DNA of 64,000 bases, taken from NCBI GenBank assembly GCA_948467545.1, contig CAOKER010000002.1, forward strand, positions 212,226 through 276,225, read 5' to 3'. Source of the stretch: an uncultured Eubacteriales bacterium. GTDB taxonomy: Bacteria > Bacillota > Clostridia > Oscillospirales > CAG-272. The notes below the pieces were generated by a model, which did no database searches, was not told the DNA's origin, and worked only from the letters and a program-made list of their open reading frames with translations. Each line of letters starts with the position of its first letter. The first letter of the stretch is position 1. Made by a program: the position numbers and the translations under genes. Shown here piece by piece: positions 1 through 9,818 of the stretch.

Positions 1-2722
1 CGTCGTCCGTAATAAAGCCGAGAGTTTTTTCTTCACAGCCGTCTTTTAGCTCAAGGATGAACGAAGCATATCTGTACCCGAAGATGTCCCGAACCGAAAT
101 GCCGTCCGAAAAATGAAATCCCAATCCGTTTCCGAACGCCATTTTCATTACCGCTTCTCCTATTCCTCCCATTCCGGGCGTATAGCATGAGACAGCCTTG
201 CCTGAGCGGATAAGGGCGGTTACCTTTTCAAAAACGCCGAGAAGCGATTCGGTTTTCGGAAGATTGTTTTCATCAAATTCGGGTTCTATAATGACGACGC
301 GGTTTCCTGCTTTTTTAAACTCAGGCGAAATAATATTATGTACTTTTTCTGTCGTCACCGCAAATGATACAAGAGTGGGAGGCACGTCAAGCGATTCAAA
401 GGAACCGCTCATTGAATCCTTTCCTCCTACAGAGCCTATTCCAAGCTCCATTTGCGCCCGAAAAGCGCCGAGAAGAGCCGAAAACGGTTTTCCCCATCTT
501 GTGCGGTCTCTTCCGGGGCGTTCGAAATACTCCTGAAAAGTAAGATATACATCTTTGAATGACGCTCCTGAGGCGATCAGCTTGCACACAGACTCTACAA
601 CCGCAAGATATGCGCCGTGATACGGACTTTGTTCTGTTATAAAGGGATTATATCCGAATGACATTAACGAACAGTCGTCGGTGTGTTTCTTTTCGGAGGA
701 GATTTTCTGAACCATTGCCTGTATCGGAGTAAGCTGATTTTTTCCTCCGAAAGGCATCAGAACCGTCCCTGCCCCGATTGTGGAATCAAATCGTTCGGAA
801 AGGCCTCTCTTGGAGCAGATGTTAAGATCTGCCGCAAGCTTTTTATAATTATCATAAAATCCGCCGCAGATTTTCTTTTCTGTAAGCGCAGGCGCGGCTG
901 CGGTGATGTCGATATGTTTTTCCGCACCGTTTGAATTTAGAAATTCGCGGCTTACATCGACGATTTTTCTGCCGTTCCAAGTCATGATGAGCCGCGCTTC
1001 GGCTTTAACCCTTGCTACCGGACAAGCCTGCAGATTTTCGGTTTCCGCCAGCTTCAGAAAAGCGTTTACATTATGAGGCTCTATAACTACGGCCATCCGT
1101 TCCTGAGATTCGCTGATTGCAAGCTCGGTGCCGTCGAGACCGTCGTATTTCCTGGGTACGGCGTTAAGATCGATTTCAAGGCCGTCCGCAAGCTCTCCTA
1201 TAGCGACCGACACTCCGCCCGCACCGAAGTCATTGCAGCGTTTTATCATTCTGCAGACATCGCGGTTTCTGAAAAATCTTTGAAGCTTTCTCTCTTCCGG
1301 TGCGTTGCCCTTCTGCACCTCCGCGCCGCAGGTTTCAAGCGACTGAACATTGTGCGATTTTGATGAGCCTGTCGCTCCGCCGCACCCGTCGCGGCCGGTA
1401 CTTCCGCCGAGAAGAATTACAACATCTCCGGGAACCGGGCGTTCGCGGCGTACGTTTTCAGCCGGAGCCGCGGCGATAACGGCACCGATCTCCATTCTTT
1501 TCGCCGCGTATCCTGGATGATAAATCTCGTCTACAATGCCTGTGGCGAGGCCGATCTGATTTCCGTATGACGAATATCCCGCCGCGGCGGTAGTTACGAT
1601 TTTACGCTGCGGAAGTTTTCCCTTCATAGTTTCAGAGACGGGCTTTAAGGGATCTGCCGCGCCGGTTACGCGCATCGCTCCGTAAACATATGCTCTGCCG
1701 GAGAGGGGATCGCGGATCGCGCCCCCGATACATGTCGCCGCGCCTCCGAAGGGTTCGATTTCTGTCGGGTGATTATGCGTTTCGTTTTTAAAGAGAAGCA
1801 GCCACGGCTCTGTCTTTCCGTCCAGCTGAATATCAACCTTAACGGTGCACGCGTTAATTTCTTCCGATTCATCCAATTTGTCGAGCCTGCCGTGAGCCTT
1901 AAGGTATTTGACTGCTATAGTAGCTATATCCATAAGGCAGATCGGTTTTGTTCTTCCGAGCTTCCGACGGACGGATAAATATTCATCGTATGCGCTTTGA
2001 AGCAGCTCGTCCTCAAATTTAACGCTGTCTATTATCGTTAAAAATGTGGTATGACGGCAATGATCCGACCAGTATGTGTCTATCATTCTGATTTCTGTTA
2101 CGGTAGGATCGCGGCGTTCGGATTTAAAATAATCCTGACAAAAGGCGATGTCGTCGGTATCCATTGCAAGACCGTATTCGCTGACGAACGATTCGAGCCC
2201 GCTTCTGTCAAGCGAAATAAAACCGTCGAGTGTTTTAACTTCCGTGGGAATATCGTATTTTACGTGAAGCGTCTCCGGCTTCTCGAAGGCGGCTTCTCTC
2301 GACTCAACCGGGTTGATTACATATTTTTTTATATCAGAAAGCTGTTTTTTCGATATATTTCCGTAAAGAACGTAAACCTTAGCGGTACGTATAAGCGGCC
2401 GGTCTCCCTTGGAAATAATTTGAATACACTGCGCCGCCGAATCAGCTCGCTGATCGAATTGTCCCGGCAGATATTCCACCGCAAACGAAGCGGCGCCGTC
2501 CGTATCAAGTTTCTCGGATACTATGTCAAGCTGCGGCTCTGAAAAAACCGTCTTTTTTGCATAATTAAAGAGTTCCTCTGAGATATTTTCGGCGTCATAG
2601 CGGTTGATAACCCGGACATCGGTTAAGGCTTCTATACCGAGTAAATTGCGAATATCTGAGCATAGAGCCGACGCTTCATATGCAAGTTCTTTTTTCTTTT
2701 CTACAAATACTCTGTAAACCAT
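1..2722 (-). CDS. purL: Phosphoribosylformylglycinamidine synthase, large single-chain type (3' end beyond window)
   Basis: PurL converts FGAR to FGAM with glutamine and ATP, step four of de novo purine synthesis in the cytosol. About 907 residues are visible from the start MVYRVFVEKK; the family's large single-chain form has roughly 1200-1300, so the C-terminal glutaminase part lies off the left edge. Signature motifs are DTYWSDHCRHTTF near residue 195, ETHNHPTEIEPF near 285 and a glycine-rich GGSTGRDGCGG segment near 390. Its ATG overlaps the purD stop by one base (TGATG), implying translational coupling. It is the last visible gene of the purine operon. No purQ or purS is seen, which fits the fused form. 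Confidence 0.95.
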   Translation of the reverse strand, partial: MVYRVFVEKKKELAYEASALCSDIRNLLGIEALTDVRVINRYDAENISEELFNYAKKTVFSEPQLDIVSEKLDTDGAASFAVEYLPGQFDQRADSAAQCIQIISKGDRPLIRTAKVYVLYGNISKKQLSDIKKYVINPVESREAAFEKPETLHVKYDIPTEVKTLDGFISLDRSGLESFVSEYGLAMDTDDIAFCQDYFKSERRDPTVTEIRMIDTYWSDHCRHTTFLTIIDSVKFEDELLQSAYDEYLSVRRKLGRTKPICLMDIATIAVKYLKAHGRLDKLDESEEINACTVKVDIQLDGKTEPWLLLFKNETHNHPTEIEPFGGAATCIGGAIRDPLSGRAYVYGAMRVTGAADPLKPVSETMKGKLPQRKIVTTAAAGYSSYGNQIGLATGIVDEIYHPGYAAKRMEIGAVIAAAPAENVRRERPVPGDVVILLGGSTGRDGCGGATGSSKSHNVQSLETCGAEVQKGNAPEERKLQRFFRNRDVCRMIKRCNDFGAGGVSVAIGELADGLEIDLNAVPRKYDGLDGTELAISESQERMAVVIEPHNVNAFLKLAETENLQACPVARVKAEARLIMTWNGRKIVDVSREFLNSNGAEKHIDITAAAPALTEKKICGGFYDNYKKLAADLNICSKRGLSERFDSTIGAGTVLMPFGGKNQLTPIQAMVQKISSEKKHTDDCSLMSFGYNPFITEQSPYHGAYLAVVESVCKLIASGASFKDVYLTFQEYFERPGRDRTRWGKPFSALLGAFRAQMELGIGSVGGKDSMSGSFESLDVPPTLVSFAVTTEKVHNIISPEFKKAGNRVVIIEPEFDENNLPKTESLLGVFEKVTALIRSGKAVSCYTPGMGGIGEAVMKMAFGNGLGFHFSDGISVRDIFGYRYASFILELKDGCEEKTLGFITDD

Positions 2723-3996
2723 CAGTGTGTTTCCTCCGCAGCCTTTAAAGCTTTTTTACCGATATCTCTGCGGAAGTACGCGCCCTCGAAGCTGATTCTG
2801 TCCGCCATATTATAAGCTGCCTCAACTGCGCCCGAAAGAGTCGGCATGACAGCGGTAGCTCCGAGTACGCGTCCTCCGCTTGTTAAAAGCTTTTCATCCT
2901 TTTTCACCGCGCCCGCGACATAAACCATGTCGGATATATCTTCCGGAATGAAGATTTCAAATCCTTTTTTATAGTTTTGCGGATATCCGTCGGACGCCAT
3001 TATGACGCAGCATGCATTTTTATCACTGAATTTAACTTCGGTGTTCTCAAGCCTTTCTTCCGTAACCGCCTGCATGACGGTCAGAAGATCGCTTTCAAGG
3101 AGAGGAAGAACAACCTGAGCCTCCGGATCTCCGAAACGACAGTTGTACTCAATGACCATCGGCCCTTTTTTCGTAAGCATTAAACCGAAATAAAGACAGC
3201 CTTTAAAAGGTCTTCCTTCAGCGTTCATAGCCGCAACGGTCGGAAGAAATATTTTTTCCATGCATTCCGCCGCGACCTCTTCGGTGTAATACGGGTTTGG
3301 AGCAACGGTTCCCATGCCCCCTGTATTGAGGCCCGCGTCATTTTCGCCGATACGTTTATGGTCCATTGACGAAATCATCGGCTTTACGGTTTTGCCGTCT
3401 GTGAAAGATAATACCGAAACTTCGGGGCCGGTAAGATATTCTTCAATGACGATGCGGCTGCCGCTGCTGCCGAACTTTTTAGCCTGCATAATATCCGTGA
3501 CCGCCGTTTTTGCGGCGTCTCTTGTTTCCGCAATTATGACGCCCTTTCCGAGCGCAAGGCCGTCAGCCTTAATGACGACCGGAACAGAAGCGGTTTCGAG
3601 ATATTCGATTGCTTTTCCGCAGTCATCAAACACTTCGTATTCGGCGGTCGGAATACCGTACTTTTTCATAAGATTTTTGGAAAAAACCTTGCTGCCTTCG
3701 ATTACGGCGGCCTTCGAGTTCGGACCGAAGCATGGAATTCCTTTGGCTTCAAGAGCGTCTACGCATCCCATTACAAGGGGATCGTCCGGCGCCACTACCG
3801 CGTAATCTATTTTTTCTTTCACTGCAAAATCGACAATTTTGTCGATTTCCTTTGCACCGATATTGATACAAACCGCGTCATTTGCTATTCCCCCATTTCC
3901 CGGAAGGGCGAAAATTTGGGAGACTTTTTTGTTTTCCTTTATTTTTTTAATAATGGCGTGTTCTCTTCCGCCGCTTCCGACAACAAGAACTTTCAT
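2722..3996 (-). CDS. purD: Phosphoribosylamine--glycine ligase (GAR synthetase)
   Basis: PurD joins 5-phosphoribosylamine to glycine with ATP, the second purine step. The 424-residue protein has the usual length and an ATP-grasp layout. It starts MKVLVVGSGGREHAI, the family's N-terminal signature, and carries the ATP-grasp segment NTGGMGTVAPNPYY near residue 225 and YNCRFGDPEAQ near 285. An AGAGG ribosome site precedes the ATG by five bases. It sits between glyA, which supplies glycine and one-carbon units, and purL, with which it overlaps by one base. Confidence 0.96.
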   Translation of the reverse strand: MKVLVVGSGGREHAIIKKIKENKKVSQIFALPGNGGIANDAVCINIGAKEIDKIVDFAVKEKIDYAVVAPDDPLVMGCVDALEAKGIPCFGPNSKAAVIEGSKVFSKNLMKKYGIPTAEYEVFDDCGKAIEYLETASVPVVIKADGLALGKGVIIAETRDAAKTAVTDIMQAKKFGSSGSRIVIEEYLTGPEVSVLSFTDGKTVKPMISSMDHKRIGENDAGLNTGGMGTVAPNPYYTEEVAAECMEKIFLPTVAAMNAEGRPFKGCLYFGLMLTKKGPMVIEYNCRFGDPEAQVVLPLLESDLLTVMQAVTEERLENTEVKFSDKNACCVIMASDGYPQNYKKGFEIFIPEDISDMVYVAGAVKKDEKLLTSGGRVLGATAVMPTLSGAVEAAYNMADRISFEGAYFRRDIGKKALKAAEETH

Positions 3997-4079
3997 GGAA
4001 TACCTCTTTCAGTTGAGTAGTTAGAATAAGTTTGTAACAGCTTGGCAAGTGCTGCCCGCCGCGGCGGGCAGCATCTGCT

Positions 4080-4185
4080 TTTATATACTTTCTTTTATAT
4101 ACCTTTATATAATAGTTTTATATAATAGTTTTATATAATAGTTTTGTAAAAAAGTTATGTATAAAAGTATATATAAAAGTTTTTA
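4080..4185. repeat. AT-rich tandem repeats in the glyA-purD spacer
   Basis: Three near-perfect copies of a 13-base unit resembling TTTATATAATAGT lie at about 4105-4145. They are flanked by looser TATATAAAAG copies that reach to within a few bases of the glyA stop codon. No gene or terminator is visible in this roughly 200-base spacer; the other part near 4045-4075 is GC-rich and weakly palindromic. Confidence 0.7.
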
Positions 4186-4198
4186 TAAAAATCCGTTT

Positions 4199-5437
4199 TC
4201 AGCTGTAGATTGGAAATCCCGCGCAGAGCTGCTGTACCTCGTCGGATACACGTGCTTTATTTCCTTCAAAATCGGAAATTATATCGCTGATCCACTTTGC
4301 GATTTTAAGCATTTCGGCTTCCTTGAAACCGCGTGTGGTGACCGCCGGAGTTCCGATTCTCAGGCCGCTTGTAACAAACGGGCTCTGAGGATCATTGGGA
4401 ATAGTGTTTTTATTCGCGGTGATATGAACCTCGTCAAGGTAATGTTCAAGATCCTTTCCGGTGAGATTTTTTCCCGTAAGCTTGAGAAGCATTAAATGAT
4501 TGTCGGTGCCTCCGGAAACGATTTCAATACCTTCATCCATCAGGGCATTGCACAGAACGGCCGCGTTTTTAACAATCTGCCGCTGATATTCCTTAAATTC
4601 ATCGGTCATGGCTTCGCCGAGAGCGACTGCCTTTGCCGCGATTATATGCATAAGCGGTCCGCCCTGCGTTCCCGGAAATACGGCTTTGTCAATCTGCTTG
4701 GCGAGTTCCTCCCTGCAGAGAATCATTCCGCCTCTGGGACCGCGGAGCGTCTTGTGCGTCGTAGTTGTAACCACGTCGGCATACGGCACCGGCGACGGAT
4801 GTACGCCTGCCGCGATGAGCCCGGCTATATGCGCCATATCTACCATCAGATAGGCTCCGGCTTCGTCGGCAATCTCGCGGCATTTCTTGAAATCTATGAC
4901 GCGTGAATACGCGCTTGCTCCGACAACAATCATTTTCGGCCTGCACTCAAGAGCAATTTTCCGCATCTCGTCATAGTCGATCATTTCTGTCTCGTCATTT
5001 ACTCCGTAGGGGACAACGTGAAAATACTTTCCGGAGATATTAACCGGAGATCCGTGTGATAGATGGCCTCCCTGCTGGAGATTCATTCCCATAATTGTAT
5101 CTCCGGGGTTCAAAAGTGCAAAGAAAACCGCAAGATTTGCATTAGCTCCGCTGTGGGGCTGAACATTGGCGTGCTCGGCGCCGAAAAGCTTCTTGGCGCG
5201 GTCTCTCGCTATTTCTTCAACGATGTCGACGCACTGACAGCCGCCGTAATAACGTTTGGACGGATACCCCTCCGCGTACTTATTTGTGAGAACGCCTCCG
5301 GCTGCAAGTAAAACTGCCTTTGACACGATGTTTTCGGAAGCTATAAGCTCTATGTTGTGCTGCTGTCTTTCAAGCTCAAGTCTGCAGGCGTCTGCTACGG
5401 CTGCGTCGTAATTTTGAAGGTCGTCAAAAAAGTTCAT
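4199..5437 (-). CDS. glyA: Serine hydroxymethyltransferase
   Basis: GlyA is a PLP enzyme that converts serine and tetrahydrofolate to glycine and methylene-THF. The 412-residue length is standard. The PLP lysine motif [14 protein letters not shown] is near residue 223; [11 protein letters not shown] near 121 and the N-terminal [16 protein letters not shown] are typical. GGAGG lies seven bases before the ATG. Its place inside the purine operon makes sense, because glycine feeds PurD and one-carbon units feed PurN and PurH. Confidence 0.97.
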   Translation of the reverse strand: MNFFDDLQNYDAAVADACRLELERQQHNIELIASENIVSKAVLLAAGGVLTNKYAEGYPSKRYYGGCQCVDIVEEIARDRAKKLFGAEHANVQPHSGANANLAVFFALLNPGDTIMGMNLQQGGHLSHGSPVNISGKYFHVVPYGVNDETEMIDYDEMRKIALECRPKMIVVGASAYSRVIDFKKCREIADEAGAYLMVDMAHIAGLIAAGVHPSPVPYADVVTTTTHKTLRGPRGGMILCREELAKQIDKAVFPGTQGGPLMHIIAAKAVALGEAMTDEFKEYQRQIVKNAAVLCNALMDEGIEIVSGGTDNHLMLLKLTGKNLTGKDLEHYLDEVHITANKNTIPNDPQSPFVTSGLRIGTPAVTTRGFKEAEMLKIAKWISDIISDFEGNKARVSDEVQQLCAGFPIYS

Positions 5438-5459
5438 TGGAAATCCTCCTGATTTTTGT

Positions 5460-5653
5460 GTTTAAAATCCGTGTAACAATTATGTGTTTGCAGTCAGTGT
5501 GACAATGCTGTATTTACAGTTAGTCTGACAATTATGTATTTATAATTATTATTACAATGTTGTATTTTAAATCGGTGTTCTGATTTTGTGTTTACAATCA
5601 GTATGACAATGTTGTATTTACAATCAGTGTGATAATTTTTGTGTCTGCGGTCA
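5460..5653. repeat. About 26-bp degenerate tandem repeat between purH and glyA
   Basis: Roughly seven imperfect copies of a 26-27 base unit, of the form TGATTGTAAATACAACATTG on the minus strand, fill the whole spacer. The first copy starts at the purH stop codon (TGA at 5651-5653). The last runs into the GGAGG that serves glyA. No other element is visible. Confidence 0.85.
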
Positions 5654-6835
5654 ATGGTGGAAAAGCCGCATTCCGGTAAATGCCATAGCTATTCCGTATT
5701 TATTACAGCATTCGATTACAAGGTCGTCGCGAATCGAGCCGCCCGGTTCGGCTATATATTTTACGCCGCTGCGCTTTGCCCTTTCGATGTTGTCGCCGAA
5801 TGGGAAGAATGCGTCGGAACCAAGTGCCACGCCGTCCACGCCTGACAAATATTCGCTGATTTCCGTATCCGTAAGAGGTTCAGGCTGTCTTGTAAAATAT
5901 TTCTGCCAGTTTCCGTCGGCGCAGACATCCTCTTCGTTTTTGTTTATATATCCGTCTATAACATTGTCGCGGTCCGGTCTTCCGAGAGTATCCTTAAACG
6001 GAAGAGAAAGAACCTTGTCATGCTGACGCAAAAACCAGGTGTCCGCCTTTGAGCCTGCAAGACGCGTACAGTGGATTCTCGACTGCTGCCCGGCTCCTAC
6101 GCCGATTGCCTGTCCGTCAACTGCGTAGCATACCGAGTTTGACTGAGTATATTTCAATGTGATAAGCGATACGATGAGATCGCGTACTGCACTCTCCGGA
6201 ATTTCCCTGTTTTTCGTAACCACGTTTGAAAGCAGCTCTTTGCCGATTTTGAAATTGTTGCGCCCCTGCTCGAATGTGATTCCGAAAACCTGCTTGCGCT
6301 CGGTTTCCTCGGGAATATAATTCGGATCTATTTTTACAATATTGTAATTCCCTTTTCTCTTGGTTTTTAAGATTTCCAGAGCCTCCGGCTCATATCCGGG
6401 AGCAATTACGCCGTCCGAAACCTCACGTTTTATCATTTTTGCTGTCGCAGCGTCGCATACATCCGAAAGCGCCGCCCAGTCTCCGAAAGAGCACATACGG
6501 TCGGTGCCTCTCGCTCTTGCATAAGCGCAGGCTAAAGGAGATTTGTCAAGATCCTCTATGTCGTCCGCAAAGCAAGCTCTTTTCAGCTTGTCGGAAAGCG
6601 GAATTCCTACGGCGGCGGAAGTCGGGCTGACATGTTTAAATGATGTTGCGGCGGGAAGACCGAGAGCCTCTTTCAGCTCTTTAACAAGCTGCCAGCTGTT
6701 GAAAGCATCAAGAAAATTGATATATCCGGGCTTGCCGCAGAGAATTTCAATCGGCAATTCCTTATTGCCGTTCATAAAAATTCTGGCGGGCTTTTGATTC
6801 GGATTACATCCGTATTTAAGTTCAAACTCTTTCAT
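5651..6835 (-). CDS. purH: AICAR transformylase (stand-alone PurH formyltransferase domain)
   Basis: This enzyme formylates AICAR to FAICAR with 10-formyl-THF. In most bacteria the domain is the C-terminal two thirds of a bifunctional PurH of about 510-530 residues. Here the 394-residue protein begins directly at the transformylase domain (MKEFELKYGCNPNQKPARIF) and has no MGS-like IMP cyclohydrolase domain. The Lys-His pair of the active site is visible in SFKHVSP, near residue 67. The missing cyclohydrolase activity is probably supplied by the adjacent upstream gene at 7055-7774. The ribosome site lies inside a duplicated spacer unit. Confidence 0.9.
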   Translation of the reverse strand: MKEFELKYGCNPNQKPARIFMNGNKELPIEILCGKPGYINFLDAFNSWQLVKELKEALGLPAATSFKHVSPTSAAVGIPLSDKLKRACFADDIEDLDKSPLACAYARARGTDRMCSFGDWAALSDVCDAATAKMIKREVSDGVIAPGYEPEALEILKTKRKGNYNIVKIDPNYIPEETERKQVFGITFEQGRNNFKIGKELLSNVVTKNREIPESAVRDLIVSLITLKYTQSNSVCYAVDGQAIGVGAGQQSRIHCTRLAGSKADTWFLRQHDKVLSLPFKDTLGRPDRDNVIDGYINKNEEDVCADGNWQKYFTRQPEPLTDTEISEYLSGVDGVALGSDAFFPFGDNIERAKRSGVKYIAEPGGSIRDDLVIECCNKYGIAMAFTGMRLFHH

Positions 6836-6837
6836 TT

Positions 6838-7016
6838 ACGTTTGACCGTTCCTTTCAATATTACGTTTGACCGTTCTTTTCAATATTCGGTAATTCGTCG
6901 GAACAGACGGAGCATTTATGCGCGTCTGCTGTCCTGTCACTTTTGCTGTCCTGTTGTCACTTCTGCTGTCCTGTCACTTCTGCTGTCCTTGTCACTTTTG
7001 CTGTCATGTCACTGAG
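6838..7016. repeat. Two different tandem repeats upstream of purH
   Basis: At 6838-6890 a 25-base unit (ACGTTTGACCGTTCCTTTCA core) occurs twice; the copy nearest purH carries its AAAGG ribosome site. At about 6938-7012 a 15-18 base unit, TCACTTTTGCTGTCCTG-like, occurs about five times with varying length. No gene is supported here; the overlapping plus-strand reading frames are cysteine/leucine repeat artefacts. Confidence 0.8.
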
Positions 7017-7054
7017 AGCCGCTGCGGAGGGCGTTCGGTCCCTGACGCGGGGGA

Positions 7055-7774
7055 TTATTTATTTTTATTTATCAAACGGTTTTCTTCCGCACCTGTTTTT
7101 AAATCGGTATATCTTACATACAGAGAAATTTTGTTGTCATCGTCGAGAGAATTCCAAAGAGACTTTGTAAACTTATCAATATCGTTCGGAATCATTACAC
7201 GTTCCGGCTCTCCCTGAAAAGTTGGAATAGGGTTTCCGTCACAGACATATGTATGAATAAAATGACCGAGACCGGGATATGCGGGATAAGCAAAGGTATA
7301 TCTGCAGCATGCCGTTCCGTCGCCGTCAAGACTTTTTAATATGCTCATATCATATTTAAAGTCTCCTTCCGCAAAGGTAAGCATTCCGCTGATTCTCGGC
7401 GTAAAATTCGGCTTGTCCGGCTCAAATTCCCTTGTCGTCAGAGCTTCGGCAAAGCTGCTTCCGTTTTTTAAGGCATTGTATATCGTGTCTGTCTGGTCGC
7501 CGTTTGTTACAATCAGTTTATTGTCGAGCTTACGGATTGCGGCATAAATAATCAGGCTGGGATCTTCTACCTTTGACGAATCGAACGGCTCGGTATAAAC
7601 GTCTCCGCCGCGTTCCGAAAAAACGCGGTTTCTGCTGTTGGCGCTTCTTCCCATAATAAAATATGCGCTGCAGGCGTTTTTTCCGTCTTCCGTTTTTCCG
7701 ATTATAATACCGCGTCCCACGTATGAGTTATCCTTAATAAGCTCAGCGGCGTCGTTGATTTTATAGATATTCAT
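7055..7774 (-). CDS. IMP cyclohydrolase, PurO-like family
   Basis: Predicted to close the purine ring (FAICAR to IMP), the last step of the pathway. The 239-residue protein starts MNIYKINDAAELIKDNSYVGRGI and contains GRSANSRNRVF near residue 42, the conserved core I associate with the PurO-type cyclohydrolase family first described in archaea. It lies directly upstream of a PurH lacking its own cyclohydrolase domain, which supports the assignment strongly. AAAGGG lies nine bases before the ATG. The assignment rests on remembered family features plus context, without an alignment. Confidence 0.82.
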   Translation of the reverse strand: MNIYKINDAAELIKDNSYVGRGIIIGKTEDGKNACSAYFIMGRSANSRNRVFSERGGDVYTEPFDSSKVEDPSLIIYAAIRKLDNKLIVTNGDQTDTIYNALKNGSSFAEALTTREFEPDKPNFTPRISGMLTFAEGDFKYDMSILKSLDGDGTACCRYTFAYPAYPGLGHFIHTYVCDGNPIPTFQGEPERVMIPNDIDKFTKSLWNSLDDDNKISLYVRYTDLKTGAEENRLINKNK

Positions 7775-7822
7775 ACAAAATATCCCTTTCTTGGTCAGAT
7801 AATAAAATATTATATGTTTTTC

Positions 7823-7990
7823 CGAAAAAGCCGTTTTTACCGTTGCTTTTCCGCGATTTCCGCGCAGACCTTTTCTACCGTTGCTTTTCCGCGATTTCCG
7901 CGCAGACCTTTTTTATCGTTGCTTTTCCGCAATTTCCGCGCAGACCTTTTCTACCGTTGCTTTTCCGCGATTTCTGCACAGACCTTTTCT
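7823..7990. repeat. 38-bp tandem repeat made from the 3' end of purN
   Basis: About four copies of a 38-base unit lie in tandem. The copy furthest upstream (about 7951-7988) is the final coding segment of purN, encoding VEKVCAEIAEKQR and the TAG stop. The remaining copies lie downstream of the stop and are over 90 percent alike by eye. This shows directly that gene-end sequence was duplicated into the spacer before the next gene. Confidence 0.9.
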
Positions 7991-8565
7991 ACCGCTGCGG
8001 GAAGGATTTTCCACTCCGCAAGTCTCATAACTCTTTTTTGTAAAAGCTCCGGCGTATCTCCGTCGCGGACCGAAACCGCTTTCTGCATTATTATTTCTCC
8101 GCCGTCGGGAATTTCATTTACAAAATGTACCGTGGCTCCCGTTACCTTTACTCCCTTTTGCAGAGCGGCTTCATGAACGCGAATTCCGTAAAAGCCTTTG
8201 CCGCAGAAGGAGGGTATGAGAGAAGGGTGAACGTTGATAATACGGCGGTCATAAAGCCGCGTAAACCGCTCGCTTAAAATACACATGAACCCGGCCAGAA
8301 CTATAAGCTCTATACCGTGCTTTTCAAGCTCTTCCGACAATTTGTTTTCAAACTCGGTCTGTGATTTGCATAGCTTTTTGTCGACAACAGACGCGGGGAT
8401 TCCCGCTTTCTCGGCGCGGACAAGAGCATATGCACCGGGATTGCTTGATATGACAAGCTTTATTTCTCCGTTTGAGATGATTCCGCTTGCCTGAGCGTCA
8501 ATCAAAGCCTGAAGATTTGTTCCTCCTCCGGAAACAAAAACGGCGAGTTTTACTTTTTTCTTCAC
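7951..8565 (-). CDS. purN: Phosphoribosylglycinamide formyltransferase
   Basis: PurN transfers the formyl group of 10-formyl-THF to GAR, the third purine step. The 204-residue protein matches the family length. The phosphate-binding FVSGGGTNLQALID is at residues 9-22. The catalytic region INVHPSLIPSFCGKGFYG is near 110, and the Asp of EIPDGGEI lies near 150. The start is GTG, with AAGGA upstream. The last 13 codons and the stop are part of a 38-bp unit repeated downstream. Confidence 0.95.
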   Translation of the reverse strand: MKKKVKLAVFVSGGGTNLQALIDAQASGIISNGEIKLVISSNPGAYALVRAEKAGIPASVVDKKLCKSQTEFENKLSEELEKHGIELIVLAGFMCILSERFTRLYDRRIINVHPSLIPSFCGKGFYGIRVHEAALQKGVKVTGATVHFVNEIPDGGEIIMQKAVSVRDGDTPELLQKRVMRLAEWKILPAAVEKVCAEIAEKQR

Positions 8566-8654
8566 TTATGTAATCATTCCTTTCCGTCTCTGATGGGAAT
8601 ATACCCCGCCGCCTTTGGATGAAGCGTGGTCTTTGGAGGGTGCGGGTTCTCTTA

Positions 8655-8727
8655 CGTATTTTCGGAAGCTGTAAACTGCGGTATGTCAAAATTCTGTTTT
8701 TATGTCGATTTTATGTCAAAAGTCTAT
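8655..8727. repeat. Short duplicated spacer after purM
   Basis: Two diverged copies of an element containing TTTTGACATA (minus strand), about 28 bases apart, follow the purM stop. The rest of the purM-purN gap, about 8566-8650, shows nothing beyond the purN ribosome site. Confidence 0.5.
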
Positions 8728-9767
8728 TTTATTGATATTTTATCGGAGGATGTGCCGATTTCTCCGATAATATAAGCCTCTTCTCCGTATGATTCGAGCA
8801 GTGACAAAGCTTTATCGGCATCCTCGGCGGATGTGGTAATGCTCATTCCTACGCCCATATTAAAGGTATTAAACATATCCCGTTCGCTTATTTTTCCCTC
8901 TGCTGCGATCAGGTCGAAAATCGGAAGAACACGGACCGCTTTTTTTTCAATTTCGGCGCTCAGACCGTCCGGAATACTTCGCGGTATATTCTCATAAAAA
9001 CCGCCTCCCGTGATATGTGAAATGCCTTTGACTTTTATTTTTTCAAGCAATCCGAGCACGGCTTTTACATAGATTTTTGTCGGTGTAAGAAGCGTTTCTC
9101 CGACCGATTTGCCGCATAGAGCGTCAATCGGTTTTTTTATATCGCTGTTTTCAACGTCAAAAACCTTTCTCACAAGAGAAAAACCGTTTGAATGAACTCC
9201 GCTTGAAGGAAGCGCGATTATAACATCTCCTTTTTTCATTGTACGGTTATCGATTATCTTATCCTTATCTACAACCCCCGTACAATATCCGGCAAGATCG
9301 TATTCGTCGGCAGGATAAAAGCCGGGCATTTCGGCGGTTTCTCCGCCTATGAGTGCCGCTCCGGACTGTACGCAGCCTTCGCAGACGCCCCCGACAATGT
9401 CGGCGATTTTCTCCGGAATATTCTTTCCGCAGGCTATGTAATCAAGGAAAAACAGCGGCTTTGCTCCGCAGCAGATAATGTCGTTCACACACATTGCAAC
9501 ACAGTCGATTCCGACAGAATCATGCCTGTCCATCAGAAACGCGATTTTTAGCTTTGTTCCCACTCCGTCCGTCCCGCTTACGAGGACCGGTTTTGCGATT
9601 CCTGTCAGATCAAGCTCGAACAGTCCTCCGAAGCCGCCCACATCCGAACAGACTCCGGACGTCATTGTCCGCGCGATGTGTTTTTTCATAAGCTCGACAG
9701 CTCTATATCCTGCGGTAATATCCACTCCCGCAGCGGCGTAGCTGTCCGATTTTGAAATTTCATTCAT
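8724..9767 (-). CDS. purM: Phosphoribosylformylglycinamidine cyclo-ligase (AIR synthetase)
   Basis: PurM closes the imidazole ring (FGAM to AIR) with ATP. The 347-residue protein has the usual length. It begins [20 protein letters not shown], typical of the family, followed by [16 protein letters not shown] near residue 61 and [13 protein letters not shown] near 254. An AAAGG site sits 12 bases upstream of the ATG. It follows purF in the operon. Confidence 0.96.
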   Translation of the reverse strand: MNEISKSDSYAAAGVDITAGYRAVELMKKHIARTMTSGVCSDVGGFGGLFELDLTGIAKPVLVSGTDGVGTKLKIAFLMDRHDSVGIDCVAMCVNDIICCGAKPLFFLDYIACGKNIPEKIADIVGGVCEGCVQSGAALIGGETAEMPGFYPADEYDLAGYCTGVVDKDKIIDNRTMKKGDVIIALPSSGVHSNGFSLVRKVFDVENSDIKKPIDALCGKSVGETLLTPTKIYVKAVLGLLEKIKVKGISHITGGGFYENIPRSIPDGLSAEIEKKAVRVLPIFDLIAAEGKISERDMFNTFNMGVGMSITTSAEDADKALSLLESYGEEAYIIGEIGTSSDKISIK

Positions 9768-9818
9768 ATGTCTTTTGTTCCTTTCAGTATTACCGCAGAC
9801 TTATTTATCGAGTCGGAT

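Noticed and set aside
6918..7217. Plus-strand Cys/Leu-rich frames (CCPVT-like repeats), looking like a second Cys-rich peptide
   Set aside because: They are readings of the TCACTTTTGCTGTCCTG spacer repeat antisense to the purine operon, without start signals and overlapping the purO-like gene.
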